In this document: piece by piece, positions 9,023-16,683 of the stretch
Layout: each line of letters starts with the position of its first letter
Position numbering within the stretch: position 1 is the stretch's first letter
NCBI RefSeq assembly: GCF_000159635.1
Contig: NZ_GG667192.1
Span: 120,039 to 155,569 of the forward strand
Direction of reading: 5' to 3'
DNA length: 35,531 nt
Origin: Corynebacterium lipophiloflavum DSM 44291
GTDB lineage: Bacteria; Actinomycetota; Actinomycetes; Mycobacteriales; Mycobacteriaceae
Notes under the pieces: generated by a model
Databases searched by the model: none
What the model was told of the DNA's origin: nothing
What the model saw: only the letters and a program-made list of their open reading frames with translations
Position numbers and translations under genes: made by a program

Positions 9023-9831
9023 TGAGCGTACGCATCGTTGTGGATTCTTCGGCCGGGCTGCCGAGCGACATCGCCGAGCAGCTCGGCATCACCGTCGCCG
9101 AACTGCACGTCATGGACGACGACGGCGGCGGATCCACCAGTGGCCTGTCCGCCGTGGAGCTCGCCGCCATCTACGCGCGCCAGCTGGAGCGCGGCGGGGA
9201 CGACGGGGTCGTGGCGTTGCACCTGTCGAAGAGTCTTTCCTCGACGTGGTCCGCGGCCGTGTCGGCCTCCGCGGTGTTCGACGAGTCGGTGCGCGTGGTG
9301 GACACCCACACCGTCGGCATGGCGGTCGGCGCTGCCGCGATGGCGGCGGCGTCGCTGGCGCGCGAGGGCGCGGATTTAGATGCCTGCGAGAGGATCGCTG
9401 AGAACACCCTCGCTAGCTCGGAGACGTGGGTGTACCTCAGCCAGCTTGACGACCTGCGCAAAAGCGGGCGTTTGTCGACCGGCACCGCGGTGCTCTCGGC
9501 CGCGCTGTTGGCCACCAAGCCGATCCTCCACCTCAAGGCCGGAAAGCTCGAGCTTGCGGGCAAAACTAGGACCCAGACAAAGGCGTTCATCAAGCTCACG
9601 GAGCTCGTGCAGGAAAAGGCGGACGGCAACCCGGTGTTTGTTGCGATCCAGCACGCCGGAGTGGATGAGGCGGCGCAGGCCCTGGTGGATATGCTCACCG
9701 AGGTGCTGCCGAAAGGCTCCCGCGTGCTTGTCGTGCCGCTTGTCGACGCCCTCGCGGTGCACACCGGCGCCGGGGCGATCGGCCTGTCAGCCGTCTTTTC
9801 TTCGGGCTTTGGGGATAACTCACCCGAGTAG
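9022..9831 (+). CDS. DegV family fatty-acid-binding protein
   Basis: The 269-residue product begins SVRIVVDSSAGLP, the DegV/FakB entry strand, and continues with the family blocks TSGLSAVELAAIYARQL and LSKSLSSTWSAA. It also has VRVVDTHTVGMAVG, the YLSQLDDLRKSGRLS motif and KPILHLKAGKLELAGKTRT. DegV proteins bind a single fatty acid, and FakB members hand it to the kinase FakA; no fakA is visible here, so the partner is unknown. Translation is probably coupled to the upstream phosphatase through the TAATG overlap at 9020-9024. Confidence 0.9.
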   Translation: MSVRIVVDSSAGLPSDIAEQLGITVAELHVMDDDGGGSTSGLSAVELAAIYARQLERGGDDGVVALHLSKSLSSTWSAAVSASAVFDESVRVVDTHTVGMAVGAAAMAAASLAREGADLDACERIAENTLASSETWVYLSQLDDLRKSGRLSTGTAVLSAALLATKPILHLKAGKLELAGKTRTQTKAFIKLTELVQEKADGNPVFVAIQHAGVDEAAQALVDMLTEVLPKGSRVLVVPLVDALAVHTGAGAIGLSAVFSSGFGDNSPE

Positions 9832-9848
9832 GTGACGCTTCAACGCGG

Positions 9849-9857
9849 TTATCCACA
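9849..9857 (+). promoter_or_regulatory. Perfect DnaA-box sequence TTATCCACA
   Basis: TTATCCACA is the exact bacterial DnaA-box 9-mer. It lies between degV and comEA, about 40-50 bp upstream of the comEA -10. It is a single copy with no cluster or AT-rich unwinding region nearby, so a replication origin is not suggested. DnaA-linked regulation is only a possibility. Confidence 0.4.
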
Positions 9858-9879
9858 TGTTGGGCCGCTGAGCCTTCCT

Positions 9880-9895
9880 CCGCGGCGCGCCGCGG
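9880..9895. promoter_or_regulatory. 16-bp perfect palindrome in the comEA promoter
   Basis: CCGCGGCGCGCCGCGG is a perfect palindrome that ends 2 bp before the -10 hexamer TAGCGT. It would fill the spacer between -35 and -10. It could be an operator, or simply a GC-rich chance palindrome. Confidence 0.4.
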
Positions 9896-9897
9896 CC

Positions 9898-9903
9898 TAG
9901 CGT
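9898..9903 (+). promoter_or_regulatory. -10 element TAGCGT before comEA
   Basis: It lies 7 nt before the ATG at 9911, consistent with a leaderless transcript for the comEA-comEC pair. Confidence 0.45.
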
Positions 9904-9910
9904 CAGCGCC

Positions 9911-10555
9911 ATGAGTCGCCCGAGCCGCCCGAGTAGCACCGACCGCATCACGGAACTGCTGCGCCCGACCGGGGAGGAGGATCGCCTCGCGGTCGAGTTC
10001 CCGCCCCCACGCGTGCGCGTGGAGCCGTTGCACGCCGCGGTTGCCGTTGCCGTCGTGCTTGCCCTGGTAGCCGGCTGGGCGTTCCTTCGCCCCGCCGCGC
10101 CCGAGCCGCAGTGGGACACCGCCGCTGTGGAGGCCCCACCCGCGCAGGTGGTGGTGTCGGTGGTGGGGGAGGTGGCCAACCCCGGCCTGGTCACCTTGGA
10201 GCAGGGCGCGCGCGTGGCGGACGCCCTCAAGCTGGCTGCACCGCTGCCCCAGGCCGACCTCATCTCGCTCAACCAGGCGCAGTTGCTCGTCGACGGCCAA
10301 CAGATCCACGTCCAGGCGGTCGGGGCTGCTCCGGCTGGCCCCGCGGCGCAGCCGCCAGCGCCGGGGCTGGTGTCGCTGAACTCAGCCTCGGCGGCGGAGC
10401 TTACGACGCTGCCCGGCGTCGGTGATGCCACCGCCGCCGCGATCATCGCCCACCGCGAGGCCAACGGACCTTTTGCTTCGGTGGAGCAGTTGATGGACGT
10501 CAAGGGCATCGGCCCCGCCAAGTTCGAGGCGCTCAAAGACTTAGTGGGCGTCTAA
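9911..10555 (+). CDS. comEA: ComEA-like DNA-binding protein (SLBB plus helix-hairpin-helix)
   Basis: The product is 214 residues. A cytoplasmic N-terminus of about 37 residues is followed by one membrane helix (about 38-58), then an extracellular SLBB-type domain (VVVSVVGEVANPGLVTLEQGARVADAL). A Pro/Ala linker leads to a C-terminal pair of helix-hairpin-helix motifs (LNSASAAELTTLPGVGDATAAAII and VEQLMDVKGIGPAKFEAL). ComEA binds incoming double-stranded DNA outside the membrane and passes it to ComEC. comEC begins immediately after its stop (TAAATG), so the two are translated together. No type IV pilus competence genes are in this window. Confidence 0.93.
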   Translation: MSRPSRPSSTDRITELLRPTGEEDRLAVEFPPPRVRVEPLHAAVAVAVVLALVAGWAFLRPAAPEPQWDTAAVEAPPAQVVVSVVGEVANPGLVTLEQGARVADALKLAAPLPQADLISLNQAQLLVDGQQIHVQAVGAAPAGPAAQPPAPGLVSLNSASAAELTTLPGVGDATAAAIIAHREANGPFASVEQLMDVKGIGPAKFEALKDLVGV

Positions 10556-12190
10556 ATGTCGGAGCTGCGCCTGGTTCCTGCCGCCGTTGCCGTGTGGGCG
10601 GCCACGCTGGCGGCGATCTGCTGGGGCCCGGCGGCGTCTGTAGCCGCGGTGGTGTTGGTGTGCACCGCGGTGGCCTGCGCCAGGCAGTGGGGCCAGGTCG
10701 TGCTCGTCGCGGGCCTGGGTTCCGCGGCCGCGCTGGTTGCGGTGATGCGAGTTGCCACGGCCCGCGCGTGGCAGTTCGGCACCGAAGTCCTCGGCCGGGT
10801 CTCCGGCGCCGCACACCCCATCGAGGGCCACGGCTACCTGCTGCGTGTCAGGGTTACCGGCCACCCTGGCCCGATCGCCGTCTTTGTCGACGATCTACCC
10901 CCGGGCGCGGTGAACGGAGCGGTCGTGCGTGTTACCGGGCGCGCCTCCGAGGCGGAGCAGGCCGGTACGGCGCAGGTCGTCTTCAACGGCGAGGTGACGG
11001 TTGTGAGTGACCCAACAGGCATGGCGGCCTGGTCGAACCACGTCAAGGAGACGTTCACTGCGTCGGTGGCCGACACGGTCGGCCCGAGGGCGCAGGGGCT
11101 CATCCCCGGCATGGTGTTAGGGGATACCTCGCTACAGTCGCAGGTGCAGCAGCAGGCCTACATCGACACCGGGCTGTCGCACTTAAGCGCGGTGTCCGGA
11201 AGCAACGTCGCCATTGTCACCGCCGCGGCCGTGGTGCTGGCTAGCGCGCTTGGGCTCGGGCTTCGCGGTCGCATCGCGTTCGCCGCGGCGGCGCTGGCGC
11301 TGTTCGCGGGGCTAGTAGGGCCCGAGCCGAGTGTGCTGCGCGCGTCTGTCACGGGCCTTGTGGGGCTGGCGGCGGTGCTGGCGTCGTCGACCGCCGAGCC
11401 GGTGCACACGCTGTGCTTGGCCGTGATCGGGCTCGTGCTGATCGATTCAAACCTAGCCGTCAGCTTCGGCTTCGCGCTGTCGGTTGCCGCCACCGCGTCG
11501 ATCGTAGCGCTGAGCCCGCTGCTGTATCGCTACCTTGTGTTTACCCGCTGGCCGGAGATCGTGGTGCGTGCCCTCGCCGTCGCCGTGGCCGCCGATATTG
11601 TGACGATGCCGTTGGTGGCTCTGATGTCGGGCGAGGTGTCCATCGTTGCGGTACTGGCGAACATCCTAGTCGTGCCCGTGACTGCTCCGGTGACGGTTCT
11701 CGGCCTGGTTGCCGTGGTGCTCTCGCTCGCACCCGGCGGGTTGGAGGTGCCGATTCTATGGGTTATCGAGCCCCTGGCCGCGTGGGTTGACCTCGTCGCC
11801 ACCACGGGTGCCGCGTTTCCCGGTGCCACGGTTGAGGCGGGCCCGCTCGGCGTCATCGTTTGCTACGGGTGGGTGCTCGCCGGGTTCTTGGCACAGCGAC
11901 CGCGCCTCACTCTGACGGCCGTTGCCGCGGCGCTCGCGGTTGCTGGCCCGGGGGCGCAGTGGCATAAACCGGTGGAGCTCAACCGCCTCACCGCGCACGT
12001 CGTCGAGCGGGAAAGCGGCATTGAGCCGGTGCCGGCGCACACGCAGGTTGTGGTCGTCCTTGAGGGCGGCCAACCCCACGACCGGCCCGTGTCCACGACC
12101 GGCGGCCTGCCGGTGCTTTACCCCAACCGCGACGGGCCGGTGTGGCTTTACCCCGACGGCACGCAGCGCGCACAAAGCGGAAGGTTTTAA
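10556..12190 (+). CDS. comEC: ComEC/Rec2-type DNA-uptake channel protein without metallo-beta-lactamase domain
   Basis: The polytopic membrane protein of 544 residues has two or three helices, then an extracellular OB/DUF4131-like region at about 85-165. The competence-domain signature follows (AQGLIPGMVLGDTS, IDTGLSHLSAVSGSNVAIVTAA) and then many helices to about residue 465. The long C-terminal metallo-beta-lactamase domain of Bacillus and Gram-negative ComEC is absent. The tail of about 70 residues (VVVVLEGGQPHDRPVST, PVLYPNRDGPVWLYPDG) is soluble and not recognised. A short form is usual in corynebacteria and mycobacteria. It shares the comEA promoter, and its stop codon overlaps the holA -10. 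Confidence 0.92.
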   Translation: MSELRLVPAAVAVWAATLAAICWGPAASVAAVVLVCTAVACARQWGQVVLVAGLGSAAALVAVMRVATARAWQFGTEVLGRVSGAAHPIEGHGYLLRVRVTGHPGPIAVFVDDLPPGAVNGAVVRVTGRASEAEQAGTAQVVFNGEVTVVSDPTGMAAWSNHVKETFTASVADTVGPRAQGLIPGMVLGDTSLQSQVQQQAYIDTGLSHLSAVSGSNVAIVTAAAVVLASALGLGLRGRIAFAAAALALFAGLVGPEPSVLRASVTGLVGLAAVLASSTAEPVHTLCLAVIGLVLIDSNLAVSFGFALSVAATASIVALSPLLYRYLVFTRWPEIVVRALAVAVAADIVTMPLVALMSGEVSIVAVLANILVVPVTAPVTVLGLVAVVLSLAPGGLEVPILWVIEPLAAWVDLVATTGAAFPGATVEAGPLGVIVCYGWVLAGFLAQRPRLTLTAVAAALAVAGPGAQWHKPVELNRLTAHVVERESGIEPVPAHTQVVVVLEGGQPHDRPVSTTGGLPVLYPNRDGPVWLYPDGTQRAQSGRF

Positions 12191-12193
12191 GAT
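12188..12193 (+). promoter_or_regulatory. -10 element TAAGAT before holA
   Basis: The hexamer overlaps the comEC stop codon (TAA 12188-12190) and is 7 nt before the ATG at 12201. This favours MLNPVHL over MGRMLNP as the holA start and suggests an internal leaderless transcript. Confidence 0.45.
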
Positions 12194-12200
12194 GGGGCGC

Positions 12201-13136
12201 ATGCTCAATCCCGTCCACCTCGTCTTGGGCGAAGACGAATTCCTCGCCGAGCGCGCGACGAAGACCATCATCGACGCTGCAGCCGACGGCGCGGCGCCCG
12301 AGGTCAGCCGCTTGCGCGCCGGCGACGTCACCGAGGCAGAGCTGCTCATGGCCACGAGCCCCTCGCTGTTTGCCGAGCAGCGGGTCGTGGTGTTCACCGG
12401 CGCGGAGCAGGCGGGCAAGGAGCCCACGGAGCTGTTGTTGCAGGCGGCACGTGACCCAGCGCCGGGGATGACGCTGATCATCGAGCACACCGGAGGCGGA
12501 CGCAACAAGTCTTACGTGGCCAAGTTTAAAAAGGTCGCTGAGGTGCACACAGTCGACCCGCTGCGCGACAGGGACCGCCACGCCTGGCTGAACAACGAGT
12601 TCCGCCGCCTCGGGGCCCACCCCACTCCCGATGTTGTTGCCGCGTTGCTCGAATCCGTCGGCTCCGATTTGCGCGAGCTGGCCACGGCGGCAAGCCAACT
12701 CGTGGCAGACACCGAGGGGGAGCTGACGGTGAGGTCCGTTCATGCCTACTACTCCGGGGTAGCTGAGATTTCCGGGTTCGACATCGCAGACCTTGCCGTA
12801 GCCGGGCGCGCAGAGCGGGCACTGGCCTCGACGCGGCGCGCGCTGCAGCTGGGCATTAGCCCCGTCGCCCTTGCCGCGGCGCTGGCCAGGAAAGTAAGCG
12901 ACATCGCCAAGCTCTACAGCACCCGTGGTAACCCCGACCAGATCGCCCGCGAGCTGGGAATGCATCCGTTTGTCGCGAAAAAAACAATGCAGGCCGCACG
13001 GACCTGGTCCGGCGAGGCCGTCTCAGAGGCCGTGATCGTCATCGCGAACCTCGACGCCGAGGTCAAGGGCCAAGGCGGTGACCCAGACTACGCGATCGAA
13101 CACGCGGTGCGCAGAATCGCCGAGCTTGCGCGCTAA
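12201..13136 (+). CDS. holA: DNA polymerase III subunit delta
   Basis: The product of 311 residues is the clamp-loader delta subunit, which opens the beta clamp at replication forks. The family start is visible (NPVHLVLGEDEFLAERATKTII), as is the ATPase-like but degenerate domain with LFAEQRVVVFTGAEQA, and the LLESVGSDLRELATAASQL lid region. The C-terminal collar contains GISPVALAAALARKVSDIAKLY and the final DPDYAIEHAVRRIAELAR. The order comEA-comEC-holA-rpsT is conserved in actinobacteria. Both flanking intergenic steps carry a -10 that overlaps the preceding stop codon. Confidence 0.94.
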   Translation: MLNPVHLVLGEDEFLAERATKTIIDAAADGAAPEVSRLRAGDVTEAELLMATSPSLFAEQRVVVFTGAEQAGKEPTELLLQAARDPAPGMTLIIEHTGGGRNKSYVAKFKKVAEVHTVDPLRDRDRHAWLNNEFRRLGAHPTPDVVAALLESVGSDLRELATAASQLVADTEGELTVRSVHAYYSGVAEISGFDIADLAVAGRAERALASTRRALQLGISPVALAAALARKVSDIAKLYSTRGNPDQIARELGMHPFVAKKTMQAARTWSGEAVSEAVIVIANLDAEVKGQGGDPDYAIEHAVRRIAELAR

Positions 13137-13139
13137 ACT
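13134..13139 (+). promoter_or_regulatory. -10 element TAAACT before the ankyrin gene
   Basis: The hexamer overlaps the holA stop codon (13134-13136) and is 7 nt before the ATG at 13147, the same arrangement as at comEC/holA. Confidence 0.45.
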
Positions 13140-13146
13140 GGCACGC

Positions 13147-13542
13147 ATGAACGAGCAGGAAAACCAGCACGTGCCGGAAGATGTCCAGGAGTTCGCGGGC
13201 AAGCTCTTCGAGTTGGCGCGCACGGGGGACGTGGTGCTGCTCGACTACGTCGATAACGGCGTCGACGTCAACCTTGCCAACCAGGATGGCAACACGTTTC
13301 TCATGCTCGCGACGTATGCGGGGCATCTCGAGCTCGCGCGGGGCTTGGTTGAGCGTGGGGCGAACGTCGATAAGCTCAATGCCCGCGGTCAATCGCCGCT
13401 GGCCGGCGTCATTTTCAAGAAGGAAGACGAAATCGTCGAGCTGCTTCTCCATGCCGGAGCCGACCCGCGAGCGGGTCACCCCGACGCGATCGCGACCGCG
13501 CGCATGTTCGGGCGCGAGGACCTCGCGGACAGGATGCAATGA
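13147..13542 (+). CDS. Ankyrin-repeat protein
   Basis: The small 131-residue protein has three or four ankyrin repeats. After a short acidic N-terminus come KLFELARTGDVVLLDYVDNGVDVNLANQDGNTFLM, LATYAGHLELARGLVERGANVDKLNARGQSPL and IVELLLHAGADPRAGHPDAIATARMFG, which show the consensus NxxGxTPLxxA/AxxGHxxxVxxLLxxGA spacing. There is no signal peptide or other domain, so it is probably cytosolic and binds a protein partner, which is unknown. Small ankyrin proteins of this size are common in corynebacteria. Confidence 0.9.
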   Translation: MNEQENQHVPEDVQEFAGKLFELARTGDVVLLDYVDNGVDVNLANQDGNTFLMLATYAGHLELARGLVERGANVDKLNARGQSPLAGVIFKKEDEIVELLLHAGADPRAGHPDAIATARMFGREDLADRMQ

Positions 13543-13677
13543 TTAACCCCGGTGGCCTCGCGGTCATCCTTGGGCTCAGGGCGGCGCGAACCAGGTAAGC
13601 GTGAAGTCCACGCCAGGGTGGTTCACTGCGGCAGTACTCGTTCGCGGGCCGCCAACGCTGCTCGGCTAAAAAGCGCG
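13543..13677. other. Intergenic stretch between the ankyrin gene and the rpsT terminator
   Basis: The 135 bp contain no supported ORF, tRNA or repeat. No T-rich terminator for the ankyrin gene is visible. Confidence 0.5.
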
Positions 13678-13714
13678 AAAAAGCCCCTCCGCCTGAAGTA
13701 GAGCGCGGAGGGGC
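13678..13714 (-). terminator. Rho-independent terminator of rpsT
   Basis: On the minus strand a perfect 10-bp stem (GCCCCTCCGC/GCGGAGGGGC, plus-strand arms 13683-13692 and 13705-13714) is followed by TTTTT (13678-13682). It starts 17 nt after the rpsT stop. Confidence 0.9.
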
Positions 13715-13730
13715 GTTGAGCGCAGGCGAG

Positions 13731-13994
13731 CTACGCCATCTTGTTCAGGGCGCGTGCCATATTGGACTTCTTGTTCGCCGCGGCGTTGCGGTGGAACACG
13801 CCCTTGGTCACGGCCTTGTCCAGCTTGCGCGAAGCCACGCGCAGCTGAGCCTCGGCGGCTGCCTTGTCGCCGGACTCGACGGCCTCGCGGAACTTACGCA
13901 TTTCCGTGCGGGTTGCGGAGCGGACGGACTTGTTGCGCAGGCGGCGCTTCTCGTTGGTGAGAACGCGCTTCTTCTGCTGCTTGATGTTTGCCAT
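13731..13994 (-). CDS. rpsT: 30S ribosomal protein S20
   Basis: The 87-residue product starts [21 protein letters not shown] and ends [23 protein letters not shown], the typical S20 sequence. S20 is a basic helical protein that binds 16S rRNA early in assembly. An AGAGGTG ribosome site precedes the ATG at 13994, and a longer upstream reading was rejected because S20 begins at MANIK. It is convergent with the ankyrin gene, has its own terminator, and has a promoter about 150 bp upstream that leaves a long leader. Confidence 0.97.
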   Translation of the reverse strand: MANIKQQKKRVLTNEKRRLRNKSVRSATRTEMRKFREAVESGDKAAAEAQLRVASRKLDKAVTKGVFHRNAAANKKSNMARALNKMA

Positions 13995-14142
13995 AGTGAT
14001 GCACCTCTTGATTGCGTCATTGAGTAGAAAAGTCACCGTCCGGGCGGGAGAGAAGCGCTGAGCGTTTGATGGGACGCGGGCCCAAGGTCCTGCTCGCGTA
14101 GCTCGGCGCACCCGTGGATTCCCGGATGCGGACAACCATTAC

Positions 14143-14171
14143 AAACTAGCAGGATCCCGCGGCGCGACCAA
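14143..14171 (-). promoter_or_regulatory. Putative rpsT promoter
   Basis: On the minus strand TTGGTC (plus 14166-14171) and TAGTTT (plus 14143-14148) are 17 bp apart. The start near 14136 gives a leader of about 140 nt, which could carry feedback control by S20, as is known for E. coli rpsT. No specific fold was established. Confidence 0.5.
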
Positions 14172-14178
14172 AACCGCG

Positions 14179-14535
14179 CTAGATCCAGTCGAAGTGGTCC
14201 CGCAGCCGGTTGGCAACGCGCTCGAAGCGCCGCGGCGGAACGGAGGCGCCGCGGCGATGGACGTCGGTCTCGGAGACCAGCAGGGTTTTGTCCATGCGCA
14301 CCCAGCACGGCTCGCCGGAGGCATCCCAATCCCCGGAGCCGATGTCGAGCCAGTCGGGGTGGGCGGCGTGCTCCTTGTCGGGAGAAATGAGCAGCCCGAG
14401 GACATCGTGGTGCTCGCGGCCGACGATGAGCAGTGAGCGTTCACGCGGCGGGGTCGACGGCACGGTGACCCAGACGACCTCGCCCGGTTCTGCTTGGCCG
14501 TCCATGTCGGGCGCGTAGTAGATGCTGCGTGCCAT
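14179..14535 (-). CDS. PemK/MazF-like protein (first in-frame ATG)
   Basis: The 118 residues from the first ATG show a PemK/MazF-like core: GEVVWVTVPSTPPRERSLLIVGRE, VLGLLISPDKEHAAHPDWLDI and VRMDKTLLVSETDVHRRGASVPP, ending in an amphipathic RFERVANRLRDHFDW helix. PemK/MazF proteins are mRNA interferases, but no antitoxin gene adjoins this one, and it lies in a conserved core position between rpsT and lepA. A housekeeping role is therefore as likely as a toxin role. Coding-like sequence continues in frame another 55 codons upstream to 14700 without an ATG, GTG or TTG, so this start is probably not the true one (see the 14536-14704 entry). Confidence 0.8.
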   Translation of the reverse strand: MARSIYYAPDMDGQAEPGEVVWVTVPSTPPRERSLLIVGREHHDVLGLLISPDKEHAAHPDWLDIGSGDWDASGEPCWVRMDKTLLVSETDVHRRGASVPPRRFERVANRLRDHFDWI

Positions 14536-14704
14536 CCGCGAGGTGGGTTTGACGATGAGCCTGGCTACGGTGGCCTTCTTGCGTTCGCGCGGGGCGCGGG
14601 GTGAGGAGCCGAGGCGCTCGTTGAGCAGAGCGAGGCCTTCTTCCAGTGGGCCCGGGCCCCCGGCTTTGCGGCGCTTGATCCTGCGGACGAAGATGCCCCT
14701 TCAC
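14536..14704 (-). other. Upstream in-frame extension of the PemK-like gene lacking a normal start
   Basis: Upstream of the ATG the same frame stays open to TGA at 14701-14703. It encodes a protein-like segment with VRRIKRRKAG, LEEGLALLNERLG and RKKATVARLIVKPTSR. The only initiation options are ATC at 14692-14694, placed 9 nt after an AAAGGGGG ribosome site, or GTG at 14702-14704, which joins this frame only if one G of the AAGGGG run is absent. Either a rare AUC start or a one-base frameshift or assembly error is implied. The promoter at 14738-14766 fits a start in this place. Confidence 0.6.
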
Positions 14705-14737
14705 CCCCTTTGGCTGGTCGATGCGGTTCTCGCACCT

Positions 14738-14766
14738 ACTTTAAGGGGTGTTGGTGGCCTTCACAA
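14738..14766 (-). promoter_or_regulatory. Putative promoter of the PemK-like gene
   Basis: On the minus strand TTGTGA (plus 14761-14766) and TAAAGT (plus 14738-14743) have a 17-bp spacer. Transcription would begin near 14731, about 27-37 nt before the candidate starts at 14704/14694 but about 195 nt before the ATG at 14535. Confidence 0.55.
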
Positions 14767-14781
14767 CAAGTTTGTCGCGTG

Positions 14782-14810
14782 TTGGGTTTGCCCACGTGAG
14801 ACGGTAAAGT
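14782..14810 (+). promoter_or_regulatory. Putative lepA promoter
   Basis: TTGGGT (14782-14787) and TAAAGT (14805-14810) are 17 bp apart. The ATG is 10 nt after the -10, so the leader would be only a few nt. It is divergent from the PemK-like gene promoter, with the two -35 elements 15 bp apart. Confidence 0.55.
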
Positions 14811-14820
14811 GGGGCCAATC

Positions 14821-16677
14821 ATGGCTGCCTCGAAAACCAATTTTGCGGAGACGACGTTTACGGACCCTTCACGGATCCGGAACTTCTGCATCATCGCCCA
14901 CATCGACCACGGTAAATCGACCCTGGCCGATCGCATTCTCCAGCTCTCCAAGGTCGTCGATGCGCGTGACATGCGCGACCAGTACCTCGACAATATGGAC
15001 ATTGAGCGCGAGCGCGGCATCACCATCAAGGCGCAGAACGTGCGCTTGCCGTGGACGCCGCTGTCGGGCGAGTTCGTGGGTCAGGAGACGATCCTGCAGA
15101 TGATTGACACGCCCGGCCACGTCGACTTCTCCTACGAGGTCTCGCGTGCGCTGGAGGCGTGCGAGGGCGCGATTTTGCTTGTCGACGCCGCCCAGGGCAT
15201 CGAGGCCCAGACCTTGGCCAACCTGTACATGGCGATGGACAAGGACCTTGAGATCATCCCGGTGCTCAACAAGATCGACCTGCCCGCGGCCGATCCGGAC
15301 AAGTACGCGCTTGAGCTCGCCCACATCATCGGCTGCGAGCCGGAAGACGTGCTGCGCGTCTCGGGCAAGACGGGCGTCGGGGTGCCGGAGTTGCTGGATC
15401 GGCTAGTGGACCTCGTGCCCCCGCCGTCGTCGGAAGGCGGCGCGGACGCCCCGGCTCGGGCGCTGATCTTTGACTCGGTGTACGACACGTACCGCGGCGT
15501 GGTCACCTACGTGCGCATGATGGACGGCAAGCTGATGCCGAACCAGCAGGTGCAGATGATGAACACCGGCGTCACGCACGAAATCCTGGAGATCGGCGTC
15601 GTCTCACCGACGATGAAGAAGACCAAGGGCTTGGGCCCCGGTGAGGTGGGCTACCTCATCACAGGTGTGAAAGACGTGCGCGAAACCCGCGTGGGTGACA
15701 CGGTGACCTGGGCGAGCAAGGGTGCGGAAACTCCGCTTGCCGGTTTTGCCGAGGTCAAGCCCATGGTGTACTCGGGCCTGTTTCCGGTATCCCAGGAAGA
15801 TTTCCCCGCCCTGCGCGAGTCGCTGGAAAAGCTCCAGCTTAACGACGCCTCCCTGACGTGGGAGCCGGAAACCTCTGTCGCCCTCGGGTTCGGTTTCCGG
15901 TGTGGCTTCCTCGGCCTTCTCCACTTGGAGATCACGCGAGATCGCCTCGAGCGAGAGTTCGACCTCGATCTGATTTCCACCGCCCCGTCCGTGACGTACC
16001 GGGTCGTCGCCGAGGACGGCACTGAGCAGTACGTGCACAACCCCTCGGACTGGCCCGGCGGCAAGATGCAGGAGGTCTACGAGCCGGTGGTGAACATGAC
16101 CATCATCGTGCCGCAGGAGTTCGTGGGCACGACCATGGAGCTGTGCCAGTCGAAGCGCGGCACGATGAAGAACATGGAGTACCTCTCGGAGGAGCGCGTG
16201 GAGTTGCGCTACATCATGCCGCTCGGTGAGATCATCTTCGACTTCTTCGACATGCTCAAGTCCCGCACGAAGGGTTACGCCTCCCTGAACTACGAGGAGG
16301 CCGGCGAGCAGGAAGCCGACCTGGTGAAGGTGGACATTCTGCTGCAGGGTGAACCGGTGGACGCGTTCTCCGCCATCGTGCACCGCGACTCCGCCCAGTG
16401 GTACGGCAACAAGATGACTAAGAAGCTCAAAGAGCTCATCCCGCGCCAGCAGTTCGAGGTGCCGATCCAGGCGGCCATCGGGGCGAAGATCATCGCCCGC
16501 GAGAACATCCGCGCGCTGCGCAAGGACGTGTTGTCGAAGTGCTACGGCGGCGACATTTCGCGCAAGCGCAAGCTGTTGGAGAAGCAGAAGGCGGGCAAGA
16601 AGCGCATGAAGTCCATCGGCTCGGTCACCGTGCCGCAGGAGGCGTTCGTGGCGGCGCTGTCGACGGACGAGGAGTAG
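14821..16677 (+). CDS. lepA: Elongation factor 4 (LepA), ribosome back-translocating GTPase
   Basis: The 618-residue product has the usual length. G motifs are AHIDHGKST (26-34), the switch I region [24 protein letters not shown] (from 96) and NKIDLPAA (from 150). Domain II and the EF-G-like domains III and V follow, including [15 protein letters not shown]. The LepA-specific C-terminal domain contains [21 protein letters not shown] and [19 protein letters not shown]. The ATG at 14821 is preferred over GTG at 14809, which lies inside the -10 element. The gene is convergent with the reductase gene, with only 6 nt between stop codons. Confidence 0.97.
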   Translation: MAASKTNFAETTFTDPSRIRNFCIIAHIDHGKSTLADRILQLSKVVDARDMRDQYLDNMDIERERGITIKAQNVRLPWTPLSGEFVGQETILQMIDTPGHVDFSYEVSRALEACEGAILLVDAAQGIEAQTLANLYMAMDKDLEIIPVLNKIDLPAADPDKYALELAHIIGCEPEDVLRVSGKTGVGVPELLDRLVDLVPPPSSEGGADAPARALIFDSVYDTYRGVVTYVRMMDGKLMPNQQVQMMNTGVTHEILEIGVVSPTMKKTKGLGPGEVGYLITGVKDVRETRVGDTVTWASKGAETPLAGFAEVKPMVYSGLFPVSQEDFPALRESLEKLQLNDASLTWEPETSVALGFGFRCGFLGLLHLEITRDRLEREFDLDLISTAPSVTYRVVAEDGTEQYVHNPSDWPGGKMQEVYEPVVNMTIIVPQEFVGTTMELCQSKRGTMKNMEYLSEERVELRYIMPLGEIIFDFFDMLKSRTKGYASLNYEEAGEQEADLVKVDILLQGEPVDAFSAIVHRDSAQWYGNKMTKKLKELIPRQQFEVPIQAAIGAKIIARENIRALRKDVLSKCYGGDISRKRKLLEKQKAGKKRMKSIGSVTVPQEAFVAALSTDEE

Positions 16678-16683
16678 GCGCGG

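Noticed and set aside
9841..9911. Replication origin
   Set aside because: There is only one DnaA box and no AT-rich unwinding element, dnaA or dnaN nearby.
10556..12190. Truncated comEC pseudogene
   Set aside because: The missing metallo-beta-lactamase domain is also missing in other corynebacterial and mycobacterial forms, and the channel domain and reading frame are intact.
14179..14535. Toxin-antitoxin module
   Set aside because: The protein resembles PemK/MazF, but no antitoxin-sized partner gene adjoins it, and the place between rpsT and lepA is a conserved core position.
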